Positions 42,763 to 51,803 of a stretch of DNA of 64,000 nucleotides are shown one piece after another. The notes below the pieces were generated by a model, which saw only the letters and a program-made list of their open reading frames with translations, ran no database searches and was not told the DNA's origin. Every line of letters starts with the position of its first letter. The first letter of the stretch is position 1. Position numbers and translations under genes: made by a program. Source of the stretch: Bacteriovoracaceae bacterium (GTDB lineage: Bacteria > Bdellovibrionota > Bacteriovoracia > Bacteriovoracales > Bacteriovoracaceae); NCBI GenBank assembly GCA_947441615.1, contig CANEUH010000022.1, positions 1 to 64,000 on the forward strand. The letters run 5' to 3'.

Positions 42763-44508
42763 ATGATCTCTAAAAAAGCCTTATTACTGATGGCACTTCC
42801 CGTTTCTATATCTTCTGCTTTCGCCCGAACACAAATGATCCCTAAAGCGGTTGAAGATTTAAAAATTATTGAAAGATCACAAACACAATCACAATTTGTT
42901 TTAAAAAGCGCTCAAAGATCAATTTTAACAATTCACTCTTTCATGAGCACTCGCCCAGAAAATTGGTTTAACCTCTCGCCAGCTGATGGTGCAGAAGGAG
43001 TTAGAAGCGAGGAAACATACAGGACGTTCGGTAGGCCCACATCTGAAGATATTATTGTTGCTGTGATTGATTCTGGAGTTGATGTTAACCACGAAGATCT
43101 TCAAGGTAAAGTTTGGATCAACACTAGTGAAACTCCTAATGACGGTATTGATAATGACGGAAATGGATACAAAGATGATGTTTTTGGCTGGAACTTCCTT
43201 GGTGGAAACGACGGAATGGCATCTATTGTTGAGGATGGTTCCCTTAAAAACGGTATAAAACTCATTAAGGGGAATCCAGCTGCTCAAGTGGATGCAGATA
43301 CTTTGGAAGTGACTCGAGAGCTTGTGAGAATGAAAAAAATTAAGGCACGACTTGAAGACTTAGGTGAGTCTTTATCGGCTGCTCAGACAAAGTATCTAAA
43401 TTCACTGGTCTCTGAAGTTGAATCAGCAGTGAAGGAAGCAAAAAATATCGTGACAACTTACTCTGCTCGACTCAAGAGCTATAAAACAGCTGAGTCTATT
43501 CTTAAAGAAGCTGGTGTTTCGACAATGACGATCGAAGCTGTTCGATCTGTTCAGTCAACTGATGAAAATGTTCTTGATGCTCAAAAAACGATGCTGGAGC
43601 TTCTTTCAAATAACATGACTGAAGCGAGACTTAATCGGATTCTTGATACTTATGGGGATCAACTTCAGTATTTTTATAATGAAGACTTCAACTCTAGAAC
43701 GATTGTGGGAGATAACTACACGGATACTACGCAAAGAATTTATGGAAATAATGACGTTATTGGCCCTGATTCAAGTCACGGAACTCACGTGGCCGGTATT
43801 ATTGCTGCCACTAGAGATAACAACCTTGGAATTAAGGGTGTTGCTACCAATGTAAAAATCATGGCCATTAGAGTTGTTCCGAATGGTGATGAGAGAGATA
43901 AAGATGTTGCCAATGGAATTCGCTACGCTGTTGATAACGGGGCTAAAGTCATTAATATGAGTTTTGGTAAATCTTTTTCTCCATTTAAAAAAGCGGTTGA
44001 TGAAGCTGTGAGATACGCTGAATCCAAAGGTGTTCTTCTCGTTCATGCTGCTGGAAATTCGAATCAAAACAATGATACTGAAGCAAATTTTCCGAATAGA
44101 AATGATAAGGCCAATAGCAAAGAATTTTCTAACTGGTTAGAGATTGGAGCTTCTTCATTCCAGAAAGGTTTAACTTTACCTGCGAAGTTTTCGAACTATG
44201 GTAAGAAGTCGGTTGATTTCTTCGCCCCAGGAGTGGATATTCTTTCAACTGTTCCTGATAATAAATACGACACATATTCTGGTACATCGATGGCGTCCCC
44301 AGCTGCGGCCGGCGTAGCGAGCCTTCTTCTTTCTTATGATTCGAAAATGGATGCTGAGACAGTGAGATCTCTCATGATAGATACATCTAGGCGTTATCCA
44401 AATCTTAAAGTGAATCTACCTGGAACTACATCTCAGGTTGTTTTTAGTTCTTTATCAACCTATGGTTCCGTCGTTGATGCCTTTGAAGCAGCTAAGTTAT
44501 TGAAATAG
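42763..44508 (+). CDS. Secreted subtilisin-like serine protease (S8) with helical insertion
   Basis: 581 residues with signal peptide (residues 1-21). The triad is D103 (VAVIDSGVD), H339 (DSSHGTHVAG) and S509 (SGTSMASP). The D-to-H distance is 236 residues instead of ~32 in subtilisin. The insertion starts with the acidic, Asn/Gly-rich NDGIDNDGNGYKDDVFGWNF, likely calcium-binding and common in large S8 enzymes, and continues with ~150 residues of helix/coiled-coil (about 165-310). No propeptide inhibitor domain is obvious beyond residues 22-90. Good Shine-Dalgarno (AAAGGAAG). Likely a periplasmic or secreted hydrolase. Confidence 0.94.
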   Translation: MISKKALLLMALPVSISSAFARTQMIPKAVEDLKIIERSQTQSQFVLKSAQRSILTIHSFMSTRPENWFNLSPADGAEGVRSEETYRTFGRPTSEDIIVAVIDSGVDVNHEDLQGKVWINTSETPNDGIDNDGNGYKDDVFGWNFLGGNDGMASIVEDGSLKNGIKLIKGNPAAQVDADTLEVTRELVRMKKIKARLEDLGESLSAAQTKYLNSLVSEVESAVKEAKNIVTTYSARLKSYKTAESILKEAGVSTMTIEAVRSVQSTDENVLDAQKTMLELLSNNMTEARLNRILDTYGDQLQYFYNEDFNSRTIVGDNYTDTTQRIYGNNDVIGPDSSHGTHVAGIIAATRDNNLGIKGVATNVKIMAIRVVPNGDERDKDVANGIRYAVDNGAKVINMSFGKSFSPFKKAVDEAVRYAESKGVLLVHAAGNSNQNNDTEANFPNRNDKANSKEFSNWLEIGASSFQKGLTLPAKFSNYGKKSVDFFAPGVDILSTVPDNKYDTYSGTSMASPAAAGVASLLLSYDSKMDAETVRSLMIDTSRRYPNLKVNLPGTTSQVVFSSLSTYGSVVDAFEAAKLLK

Positions 44509-44524
44509 TATTGAGTTTTTACTG

Positions 44525-44556
44525 GATGGGCCCATTTGCGGGCCCATCTTTATTTG
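44525..44556 (+). terminator. Subtilase terminator
   Basis: GATGGGCCC (44525-44533) / GGGCCCATC (44540-44548) with a six-base loop, followed by a short T-rich tract (TTTATTT). Confidence 0.85.
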
Positions 44557-44604
44557 AGTCACTACGAATAAGAACTTTCCTATAAAAGTCCGATAAGTCT
44601 TCTT

Positions 44605-45294
44605 ATGAGAATCTATCTCTTGTTTCTCATATTTGGTCTTTATTCTTGCTCAAGTTCTGGGCCCCAAAGAAAAATTGCCTCTTACGAGGAACCAAAAATT
44701 CGAAAGGGTGAGATCGATTTTTTACTAAGTAAAGTTTCAATCTATCCCGCCAAGGAAATGGAAGATGATATTTCGTATTATCTATTTCTTGAATTAAGAA
44801 ACAGTGAAGGAAGGTATGTTGACTGTGATCAGAAGGATCTTAGTATTAAAACAAAACAGGGAAAAAGAATTGATTTTGACTTTCATCGGGCCCTTGTAGG
44901 GAGATATTACCTCAAGATAGAAAAAGAAGAAGATATAAAAGCAAAACACATTGATCTCTACCTCAAAGATAAATCACTTAAAGAGCAATTTAAAGTTCGC
45001 CTCAATAAGCCCCATAAATCCTATACGAAGTTGACTCTTGTAAATAATCAAAAATACCGACTAACTTTTAGATTAAGATTTGCTGACAAAAAGAATTCCC
45101 CCATTGAGTTACCCGAGGCGCCGGAAATCTGGATTGATGGTCAGGGTCTTATTGAGGATGTGAAGCACCTTAAAGAAGGAATTTGGGAATTTAGCATCAT
45201 TTATCCTGAGGAAAATCAGGTCATGTACATCTCAGCTAGGGCCATGGGTGTTTCGTTTCGGAATTTGTATCGTTTCCAACACATAGAGAAATAA
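44605..45294 (+). CDS. Lipoprotein of unknown function
   Basis: 229 residues with lipobox FGLYSC (Cys15) and Ser+2/+3, favouring outer-membrane sorting by the usual rule. The mature protein is beta-rich and lysine-rich and reads like one or two Ig-type sandwich domains (KLTLVNNQKYRLTFRLRF, YISARAMGVSFRNLY). No family is recognised. There is no Shine-Dalgarno before the ATG; TCCGATAA ends nine bases upstream and resembles the FliA (sigma-28) -10, but the -35 does not match well. Confidence 0.75.
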   Translation: MRIYLLFLIFGLYSCSSSGPQRKIASYEEPKIRKGEIDFLLSKVSIYPAKEMEDDISYYLFLELRNSEGRYVDCDQKDLSIKTKQGKRIDFDFHRALVGRYYLKIEKEEDIKAKHIDLYLKDKSLKEQFKVRLNKPHKSYTKLTLVNNQKYRLTFRLRFADKKNSPIELPEAPEIWIDGQGLIEDVKHLKEGIWEFSIIYPEENQVMYISARAMGVSFRNLYRFQHIEK

Positions 45295-45366
45295 TTCTCA
45301 ATTTCAAATGGTAGATTTTCCCCTCCCATAAGGGTAAGATGAGGGCAATTTTTAGGGGTAATTACT

Positions 45367-47538
45367 ATGCGCACAAACGTATCAGAAACAGGGGGCACTT
45401 CCGTGTCTAAATCGAATCCAGCTTACAACAAAAAATTGGACCTCATTAAAAAACATAAGCTAACGAAAGCTGACCTTTCATGGTTTTTAAAAAACGTTTA
45501 TATTTCTAGAAAAACGGATGATGCAGAGATCACGATGAAAAAGCAAAATAAAGCTTTTTTCCAAATCTCAGGAGCTGGTCACGAGGGGATTCTTTCTGCT
45601 GCCGCGAAAGTTTTAAAACCTAAGCACGATTATTTTATTCCCTACTACAGAGACCGTGCTTTATGTCTTGGTCTTGGAGTGACTCCTTACGAAATGCTTT
45701 GTCAGGCAAATGGTAACACAGGCGATACCGCTTCTCATGGTCGACAAATGCCTGCTCACTGGGGAAATGTAAAACTCAATATCGTTTCGAAGTCTTCTTG
45801 TACGGGGACTCAATTCCTTCAAGCTGTGGGGGTCGCGGAAGCTGGTCTTCATTTGAAAAAAATGAAATTGAAAGATACACCTGTTTATCATGATCAAGAA
45901 ATTGTGTATGTATCCAGTGGAGATGGAACGACTTCTCAAGGGGAGTTTTGGGAAGGAATTACTACTGCTTGTGTAAATAAGCTCCCAGTTCTTTTCATGA
46001 TTGAAGATAACGGCTACGCAATTTCAGTTCCAGTGAGAGTTCAAACTCCGGGTGCTTCCATTTCTGTGGCGCTTGCGAATTTCCCTGGTCTTAAGATTTT
46101 TACCTGTGATGGAAACTGCCCGATTGATTCATTTAATACAATGGTTGAAGCAGAAAAATATCTACGAGCTGGAAATGGTCCAGTTCTTTTACACGCGGAA
46201 GTGACTCGTCCGTATTCTCACTCACTTTCTGATGATCACTCTTATTACAGAACCAAAGAAGATTTAGCTGATGAAGCTGCTAAAGATGTTTTTAATTCTT
46301 ATCCAAAATTTTTAACTGAAACGGGCCTTATGACTTCAGATGAAGTGAAGTCTCATTTGGATGAGGCAACAAAAGAAGTTCGAGAGGCGATGACTCGTGC
46401 TCTTGAAACAGCTTGGCCTGATAAATCAACTTTTAATGATCACTTGTACTCACCGGATGTTGATCCCACTTCAAGTGCTTTTGAAACACCAGCATCTTTT
46501 TCTGGGAAGGAAGATATTCCTCTCGCTACTGCAGTGAACATGACTTTAAAGTCAGAAATTAAAAAGAATCCTTTGATGATGGTTTTTGGAGAAGATGTTG
46601 CGGACTTTACTGAAGTAGAAAAATACGACAACCCTGATCTCAAAGGAAAGGGTGGAGTTTTCAAGGTTACTCATGGAGTTCAGAAAGCTGGCCTTCCTGG
46701 GCAAGTCTTTAACTCACCTCTAGCTGAGGCCAATATCATTGGACGTGCTATTGGGATGGCGATGAGAGGTCTTAAGCCAGTGGTTGAGATTCAGTTCTTT
46801 GATTACATCTGGACCGCTTATATGCAGCTTAAAAACGAAATGGCGACGACAAGATATCGTTCTGGTGGAGACTTCAAGTGTCCCATGGTTGTAAGAGTTC
46901 CTATCGGTGGCTACCTACGTGGCGGGGCCATGTATCACTCGCAATCAGGGGAGTCACTCTTTACTCACAATCCTGGAATTAGAGTTGTTTATCCATCAAA
47001 TGCTCTCGATGCGATTGGTTTATTAAGAACCGCTATTCGTTGTGATGACCCTGTAATGTTCTTTGAACATAAGCACCTTTATTACCAAGGATATAATCGT
47101 TCGGCAGATCCAGGTGAGGAATACATGATCCCATTTGGTAAAGCTCGAACGGTGAAAGAAGGAAAGGACGCGACTATTGTAGCTTGGGGGGCACTGGTCC
47201 AAAAGTCAGTAGAAGCTGCTAAAGAGCTAGAGAAGGAAGGATTCACTATCGAAATCCTTGATGCGCGAACGATTGCTCCATTTGATTTTGAAGCCGTCTT
47301 CAAGTCTCTTAAGAAAACTCACAGACTCCTTATTTGTCATGAAGAGCACAAAACTTCTGGCTTTGCTGGAGAGATTGCTGCTCGTGTGAACGAAGAAGCC
47401 TTTGAATCTCTTGATGCTCCTATTCTAAGAGTTTGCTCAAAAGATACCCACGTTGCCTACTGTCCTGATTTAGAAGAAGTGATTCTTCCACAGACGAGTG
47501 ATGTGGTTGTGGCCCTCAGAAAATTACTTTCTTATTAA
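45367..47538 (+). CDS. Fused branched-chain 2-oxoacid dehydrogenase E1 (alpha-beta)
   Basis: 723 residues joining both E1 subunits. Residues ~30-365 are E1-alpha with the thiamine-diphosphate motif SSGDGTTSQGEFWEGI ... EDNGYAIS and the phosphorylation-loop-like SHSLSDDHSYYR. Residues ~385-723 are E1-beta (NPLMMVFGEDVADF, FNSPLAEANIIGRAIGMA, EIQFFDYIWTA). It decarboxylates 2-oxoisovalerate-type acids and passes acyl groups to E2 lipoyl domains; E2 and E3 are not here. Single-chain E1 of this type is known in several phyla. ATG 45367 is used, but a GTG at 45403 behind GGGGG is a good alternative. Confidence 0.9.
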   Translation: MRTNVSETGGTSVSKSNPAYNKKLDLIKKHKLTKADLSWFLKNVYISRKTDDAEITMKKQNKAFFQISGAGHEGILSAAAKVLKPKHDYFIPYYRDRALCLGLGVTPYEMLCQANGNTGDTASHGRQMPAHWGNVKLNIVSKSSCTGTQFLQAVGVAEAGLHLKKMKLKDTPVYHDQEIVYVSSGDGTTSQGEFWEGITTACVNKLPVLFMIEDNGYAISVPVRVQTPGASISVALANFPGLKIFTCDGNCPIDSFNTMVEAEKYLRAGNGPVLLHAEVTRPYSHSLSDDHSYYRTKEDLADEAAKDVFNSYPKFLTETGLMTSDEVKSHLDEATKEVREAMTRALETAWPDKSTFNDHLYSPDVDPTSSAFETPASFSGKEDIPLATAVNMTLKSEIKKNPLMMVFGEDVADFTEVEKYDNPDLKGKGGVFKVTHGVQKAGLPGQVFNSPLAEANIIGRAIGMAMRGLKPVVEIQFFDYIWTAYMQLKNEMATTRYRSGGDFKCPMVVRVPIGGYLRGGAMYHSQSGESLFTHNPGIRVVYPSNALDAIGLLRTAIRCDDPVMFFEHKHLYYQGYNRSADPGEEYMIPFGKARTVKEGKDATIVAWGALVQKSVEAAKELEKEGFTIEILDARTIAPFDFEAVFKSLKKTHRLLICHEEHKTSGFAGEIAARVNEEAFESLDAPILRVCSKDTHVAYCPDLEEVILPQTSDVVVALRKLLSY

Positions 47539-47571
47539 AAAAAAAGCCCCGGTAACAGGGGCTTTTTTTTT
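47537..47571. terminator. Bidirectional terminator between convergent genes
   Basis: GCCCC (47546-47550) / GGGGC (47558-47562) flanked by nine A's and nine T's, so it works on both strands: it ends the E1 gene and the TIGR03545 gene. Confidence 0.92.
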
Positions 47572-49456
47572 AGAATTTAATTCCTTTAAAAATCTTTTTA
47601 CCTTGCTCCTTCAGCTTATCAATGCCCCCATTTTTTTGAAGCTTTTTGATCTCTTCCTGGATTCTCGCCTCATTTTTCTTATAGAGGTTCTGAAGATCAC
47701 CAAGGGAGTTGAGGTTACTTGTGTTTCCACCAAGAGCGGCTATAAGTTCAGCTTTAGGCTTATTGATTTTTTCATCAATCATCGCTTGTATTTTATTTTG
47801 TGCTTCAGAGACTTTTGCCCCAATTTCACGTTGGAATCCATCTCCAAGTTCTGTTCCTAGGTTTGAAGAGAGATTCATACTAAGATTATTAAATGGTCCT
47901 GATGCATTTCCATCAATATGGATAACTGGAATGTTATTTACGACATTAGAAAGTATTTCTTTAGCAATTTTATTCTGTGTCTCAACAACAAACTGGGGTT
48001 TTGTCAGAGCAGAAACCCAATTCATCTTAATTTCTTTATCTTGAAGGGAAGCACTTATGGTGGTTGAACCATTGGCGCCGGCAAGACCAAACTTAAGCTT
48101 CTCATCATCAACAAACATTTTTTCAGGAACTTCAAAAGAGTTAACTTGAATAAGAGCTGATTGACGTCCGATGTCCCTCGTAAAATCTGCTGTAACCGTA
48201 ATCTTAGCACCTAAGACTTTTGCTGTAGGAAAGTCTCCTTTCATTTCAAGGACAATCGGTTTTCCGACTTGTTTAGGAGAAGTTGTGACATTCGTAAGTT
48301 CTCCAGAAACATTTCCTGAAAAGGAGTCCGCAGTTCCTTTAGAACTAATTGCCGCGCGTTTTAACCAGAAAAGTGGATACCCAGAAGTCACTGGAAATTG
48401 AAAACTTTTCCCTTCAGATCTTTTTGGAGGAACAACAACATCCTGGTCTTTTTTCTTCTCTGGAAGATATTGTTCTGCCACAGCTTGGTATTTTCTTGCT
48501 TTCACAATGTAGCTAGCAAATTCTCCAGCAAAAAGATTCATCGCCATATCTTTAAAGTCGACTTTAGGAACGGAAAAGCGATCTTTTAGGGCCGCAATAT
48601 CTTCATTGACGAGAGTCTGTAGCTCTGTTGGATATTGAGAAAGAGTTTTAACTTCTGCTTGAAGTTGCTTCGAAGATTTTTCTGCTTCTTTATACTGCTT
48701 CTCTACATCCTTTAGTAACCCAGAAAGTTTTTTAATTCCTTCAGCTTGTTTTAGAAAATTTTTCTCCGCCTTCACTGATTGGAGAGTTTTTTCAATTTCT
48801 TTTACTTTTGTGGTATCTGAGAGTTCTTTCACTCGTCCATCCCAGAATGTTTTTTTTGAATTAACATCTGCTACCATTGATTTAAGTCTTTCTTCTGACT
48901 TTAAGGTTTCACGAATCTCTTGAAGCTTACCTTCGTAATCTCCGCCCTCAAGAATACCCATGACGTCCCCAAGCATGTTTCCGCCATACTTATTTTTTAT
49001 CTGACTAATCACTTGATGTTGGATTTCTTCCATCTTGCTGGGAGAAGCTGGCTTCGGAGGAAGAACATAACCGGGTTTTGATCTAGGTTTCGATATTTGA
49101 ATGTTGTTGATACTGGCATCTTCCACCACGAACTTCATTCTTAGAAGAGCGTCCCAAAGGTATTTAAAGTGAATGTTTCCAATTTCGAGTGAATTGTGGG
49201 TGGGTTTCTCCGGGTTCGTTACTTGAAGTCGATTGAGATCAAATGAACCTTTTATAAAACTCGTCTTCACTGATTCCACATTGACTTCGGCTCCATTGAC
49301 TTCTGTCCCCACGTACTCAAATAATTTTTTCATGTGGCCATCAAAGTAATAGGAAAAATAGCCAACCGTAATAAGCGAAATCACTCCAACAGGGATGATC
49401 GCTTCGAACCGGATTGGACCCTTCTTTTTATTTTTTTTATCTGTTATGTTCATCAT
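47570..49456 (-). CDS. TIGR03545-family AsmA-like envelope protein
   Basis: 628 residues. One membrane anchor near the N-terminus (FEAIIPVGVISLITVGYFSYYF), then an AsmA-like periplasmic domain (VNGAEVNVESVKTSFIKGSF, LEIGNIHFKYLWDAL), a central coiled coil (about 190-290), a beta-rich region and a C-terminal helical tail (LNSLGDLQNLYKK). It matches the conserved hypothetical family TIGR03545 from memory, always paired with TIGR03546, which lies 12 bases upstream here. AsmA-like proteins are linked to lipid transport to the outer membrane; function for this pair is unproven. Confidence 0.85.
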   Translation of the reverse strand: MMNITDKKNKKKGPIRFEAIIPVGVISLITVGYFSYYFDGHMKKLFEYVGTEVNGAEVNVESVKTSFIKGSFDLNRLQVTNPEKPTHNSLEIGNIHFKYLWDALLRMKFVVEDASINNIQISKPRSKPGYVLPPKPASPSKMEEIQHQVISQIKNKYGGNMLGDVMGILEGGDYEGKLQEIRETLKSEERLKSMVADVNSKKTFWDGRVKELSDTTKVKEIEKTLQSVKAEKNFLKQAEGIKKLSGLLKDVEKQYKEAEKSSKQLQAEVKTLSQYPTELQTLVNEDIAALKDRFSVPKVDFKDMAMNLFAGEFASYIVKARKYQAVAEQYLPEKKKDQDVVVPPKRSEGKSFQFPVTSGYPLFWLKRAAISSKGTADSFSGNVSGELTNVTTSPKQVGKPIVLEMKGDFPTAKVLGAKITVTADFTRDIGRQSALIQVNSFEVPEKMFVDDEKLKFGLAGANGSTTISASLQDKEIKMNWVSALTKPQFVVETQNKIAKEILSNVVNNIPVIHIDGNASGPFNNLSMNLSSNLGTELGDGFQREIGAKVSEAQNKIQAMIDEKINKPKAELIAALGGNTSNLNSLGDLQNLYKKNEARIQEEIKKLQKNGGIDKLKEQGKKIFKGIKF

Positions 49457-49468
49457 AAGTGTTCCTGA

Positions 49469-49996
49469 TTATTTCCAGCTGTATTGATCATATTTGTAGT
49501 ACCACTGATAAAATTTGGTAGCTTCAACTGCTTTCCAAATTTTTGTTTCTTTAAAACGAGAAACAAAAATTTCACGGTATTTCTTGATGAAGTATTGGCT
49601 TAGTAAAAAAACGATGGGAGAGAGAAGAAAAGTCACGACAGCTGATCCCATAACAATGGAGTTGTTAAAACGTGTAAAAGGAATGATGGGCATGTTATAG
49701 AGAGTTGTGAAGATGCTTTTAAGAGAATCCATCTCTAAAACTTTTGATCCCACCGAATGAAACATTGGATCCAAGATAAACGCCACAAATTTAAAAAAGA
49801 AAGCAGCAATCAAGGCAGCACCAATTTGAATTCTAAAAAAGAAAAGAATGAGAAAGACCAAAAGACTATGAAGAGAGAGCGTAGGAGTCATCCCTAATAT
49901 AAATCCACAGGTCATTCCCATGGCGAGGGAAATGGTTCCTGTATCTGAGTTTAATAATTTAATAAATGCGAATAGCTGTTTGAGAATTAATCCCAT
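49469..49996 (-). CDS. TIGR03546/DUF2062 membrane protein
   Basis: 175 residues with about three to four membrane helices. The N-terminal half (MGMTCGFILGMTPTLSLHSLL) is the DUF2062-like core with its G-x2-G-x5-P pattern. The C-terminus is amphipathic and aromatic (FYQWYYKYDQYSW). It is the standard partner of TIGR03545, here in one operon with AAGGAG before the ATG. The pair likely forms an inner-membrane/periplasm assembly. Confidence 0.86.
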   Translation of the reverse strand: MGLILKQLFAFIKLLNSDTGTISLAMGMTCGFILGMTPTLSLHSLLVFLILFFFRIQIGAALIAAFFFKFVAFILDPMFHSVGSKVLEMDSLKSIFTTLYNMPIIPFTRFNNSIVMGSAVVTFLLSPIVFLLSQYFIKKYREIFVSRFKETKIWKAVEATKFYQWYYKYDQYSWK

Positions 49997-50079
49997 GGTC
50001 GCTCCTTAATATTTCTTAGGATTTCATTCTAATTTCGAGAGGGGATTTTTGCCACCACTAAGAAAACAAAAGCATGGCG

Positions 50080-50565
50080 TTAATCATCCTTTGGCCGATA
50101 GATAAGGTCAGTAAATTCCTCGATACTCAAAAACAATTTTTCCTTTGAGTCATTGCAGAGAAAAGATTGAAAATCACGAGTGAATTTACACGCATTGGGA
50201 GACGTTGAGATAAGGGTGTATTCAAGAATTTCTTCTTCGAAGATCAGCTGATTCATGAGGTCATAGAGAGCGAGTTCAATTTTCATATCATCCAAACCCT
50301 CTGGAAGTTGAGGGCTTATCGTTGTGAGATTTTCAAAAATTTCATTTAGTACCAATTTAGGGAGCTCGATTTTTAAGGAAAGATACTTCTCTATAAAATA
50401 GATCCTTTCTTGAGGTCCAAGTTTAATGATCTTATTTTGACAATCTAAGGGTGTCGACTCCCATGTTCGATCTGAAAAAATAACAATTGATGGAAGTAAA
50501 CGGCCCCGATTCATAGAATGTTCATAGCTAGAAGTGTGCCAAATGGGTGTTTTAATTAAAGTCAT
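50080..50565 (-). CDS. Cytoplasmic protein of unknown function
   Basis: 161 residues, acidic, helical, no signal or membrane segment. No motif is recognised. The ATG overlaps a TATAAT sequence (TATAATG on the minus strand); if that is the real -10, transcription would begin after this ATG and the true start would be Met18 (SMNRGRLLPS). Neither start has a ribosome binding site. It is divergent from a small secreted-protein gene across an 84-bp region holding a palindrome. Confidence 0.6.
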   Translation of the reverse strand: MTLIKTPIWHTSSYEHSMNRGRLLPSIVIFSDRTWESTPLDCQNKIIKLGPQERIYFIEKYLSLKIELPKLVLNEIFENLTTISPQLPEGLDDMKIELALYDLMNQLIFEEEILEYTLISTSPNACKFTRDFQSFLCNDSKEKLFLSIEEFTDLIYRPKDD

Positions 50566-50568
50566 TAT

Positions 50569-50623
50569 ATGACTCAGTCATTTTTACACTGTTTCAACTA
50601 CTTAACTCTTTTTGATCTATACT
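50569..50623. promoter_or_regulatory. Palindrome and -10 element in a divergent promoter region
   Basis: ATGACT-C-AGTCAT (50569-50581) is a perfect 6-1-6 palindrome next to the minus-strand gene. For the plus-strand gene a TATACT -10 (50618-50623, 5/6) lies 27 bp before its TTG start; its -35 is unclear. An operator role is inference. Confidence 0.4.
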
Positions 50624-50649
50624 GCGGCAAACTTTTTTCGGAGTAAATT

Positions 50650-51156
50650 TTGAAACAATTCCTACTCACTCTTTTAGCGTTAACAATCTCAGCTTTGTCT
50701 TACTCAGATACAGCGACAGATCTTCAAAAGAATTGTGAATCAGCGAATGCCCTAAAAGCGAAGGGAGACAGTGGGTCATGTCGAGTGGTCGTCGCCGTGA
50801 AAAAAGTAGATAAAAGAGGAACTTGTGAAGGGATTTTTTCAAATAAATTGAAGTGTGAAGTTAGGTATCTATCTACAGAAGAAGGAGCTGGGGTAAACTT
50901 GTTTTGTGGTGAACGCCAAGAACCTGTGATCAATCAAGATTTCTCTGCTGAGATATTGAGTTTTAATAATCTTTCAATCATTAAGGACTCTCAAGATAAA
51001 GAAACAATTATAAATGATCCAATCGAATATACACTGATCTCCAGTAGAGTGATTGAATTGAGTCTTCAAGAAGATGTTAATCAAAAAGTGACTGGTACTG
51101 TAACGATCCTATTAGAAAAAGGTAAAGTGCCTTTAACAAATGTTATTTGTTATTAA
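50650..51156 (+). CDS. Small secreted protein of unknown function
   Basis: 168 residues. TTG start seven bases after GGAG. Signal peptide (KQFLLTLLALTISALSYS). The mature protein has six cysteines (NCESANAL, GSCRVVV, GTCEGIF, LKCEVRY, LFCGERQ, and the final CY), suggesting disulfides in the periplasm or outside. No family is recognised. Its stop is immediately followed by the stop of the opposite flavin reductase gene. Confidence 0.72.
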   Translation: MKQFLLTLLALTISALSYSDTATDLQKNCESANALKAKGDSGSCRVVVAVKKVDKRGTCEGIFSNKLKCEVRYLSTEEGAGVNLFCGERQEPVINQDFSAEILSFNNLSIIKDSQDKETIINDPIEYTLISSRVIELSLQEDVNQKVTGTVTILLEKGKVPLTNVICY

Positions 51157-51783
51157 TTATTTTTGAATTTGAGACTTTGTTAATCTCTCGAGCTGAAAAC
51201 GATTATCAGTTTTAAACCAATCATTCCCAGAGCCACGTCCCACGGCCTTAAGTAGATCAGTGGAGATTTTACCGTCTTTTAAAATAGATTCATCGATATG
51301 GACGAGTTTCACTTCTCCAGTAATGAGTGATCCCGAGCCTGGTGTCTTACCGTAGCAAAGCATGTCTCTAAAAACGCACTCAAATTGGACAGGTGATTCT
51401 TCCATCCTCTGGGCCTTTACGAGCTCTGAATTTATAGGAGTGAGACCCGTAAATTTAAATTCATCATCACCGAAAGGGAGTTCAGTTGAAGCGAGATTTA
51501 CTTTTTCATAGTTAGTCTCGGTACAAAAGTTCACAACAAACTCTCTCTCTCTTAATATATTTTTGACTGTGTCCTTGAATTCTCCGTCTGAGCTTCTAAT
51601 CATGGGAGAGAAGGCGATGATCATAGGACTCGCAGATACGGCGGTAAAAAATGAAAACGGGGCGAGATTATTAGAGCCATCGATATTTCGAGTAGATATA
51701 ACTGCAATTGGTCTTGGAATAATTGACCCAATTAGAAATTTATAATTCTCTGCAAAAGCACCATTAGTTTGATATGTTTTCAT
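51157..51783 (-). CDS. Flavin reductase-like FMN-binding protein
   Basis: 208 residues of the FMN-binding split-barrel type. IGSIIPRPIAVISTRNIDG and LAPFSFFTAVSASPMIIAFSP carry the pattern of flavoredoxin/flavin reductase family DIM6/NTAB; VVNFC and a C-terminal beta region follow. It probably reduces or binds FMN for an unknown partner. The stop abuts the opposite gene's stop. The start is 21 bp from the divergent MBL gene start, with one symmetric -10 between them. Confidence 0.85.
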   Translation of the reverse strand: MKTYQTNGAFAENYKFLIGSIIPRPIAVISTRNIDGSNNLAPFSFFTAVSASPMIIAFSPMIRSSDGEFKDTVKNILREREFVVNFCTETNYEKVNLASTELPFGDDEFKFTGLTPINSELVKAQRMEESPVQFECVFRDMLCYGKTPGSGSLITGEVKLVHIDESILKDGKISTDLLKAVGRGSGNDWFKTDNRFQLERLTKSQIQK

Positions 51784-51791
51784 AAAAACAG

Positions 51792-51799
51792 TTTATAAG
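51792..51799. promoter_or_regulatory. Shared symmetric -10 of a divergent gene pair
   Basis: TTTATAAG reads TATAAG on the plus strand and TATAAA on the minus strand. Expected starts (about 51806 plus, 51785 minus) fall within 2 bases of the two start codons, 51804/51807 and 51783. Neither gene has a Shine-Dalgarno. TTGATA at 51769-51774 is a possible plus-strand -35 at a long 19-bp spacing. Confidence 0.45.
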
Positions 51800-51803
51800 A
51801 TGG

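Noticed and set aside
44569-44604. Sigma-28 (FliA) promoter before the lipoprotein at 44605
   Set aside because: TCCGATAA resembles the -10, but the -35 (TAAG, 16-bp spacing) does not fit well and no flagellar gene is nearby.
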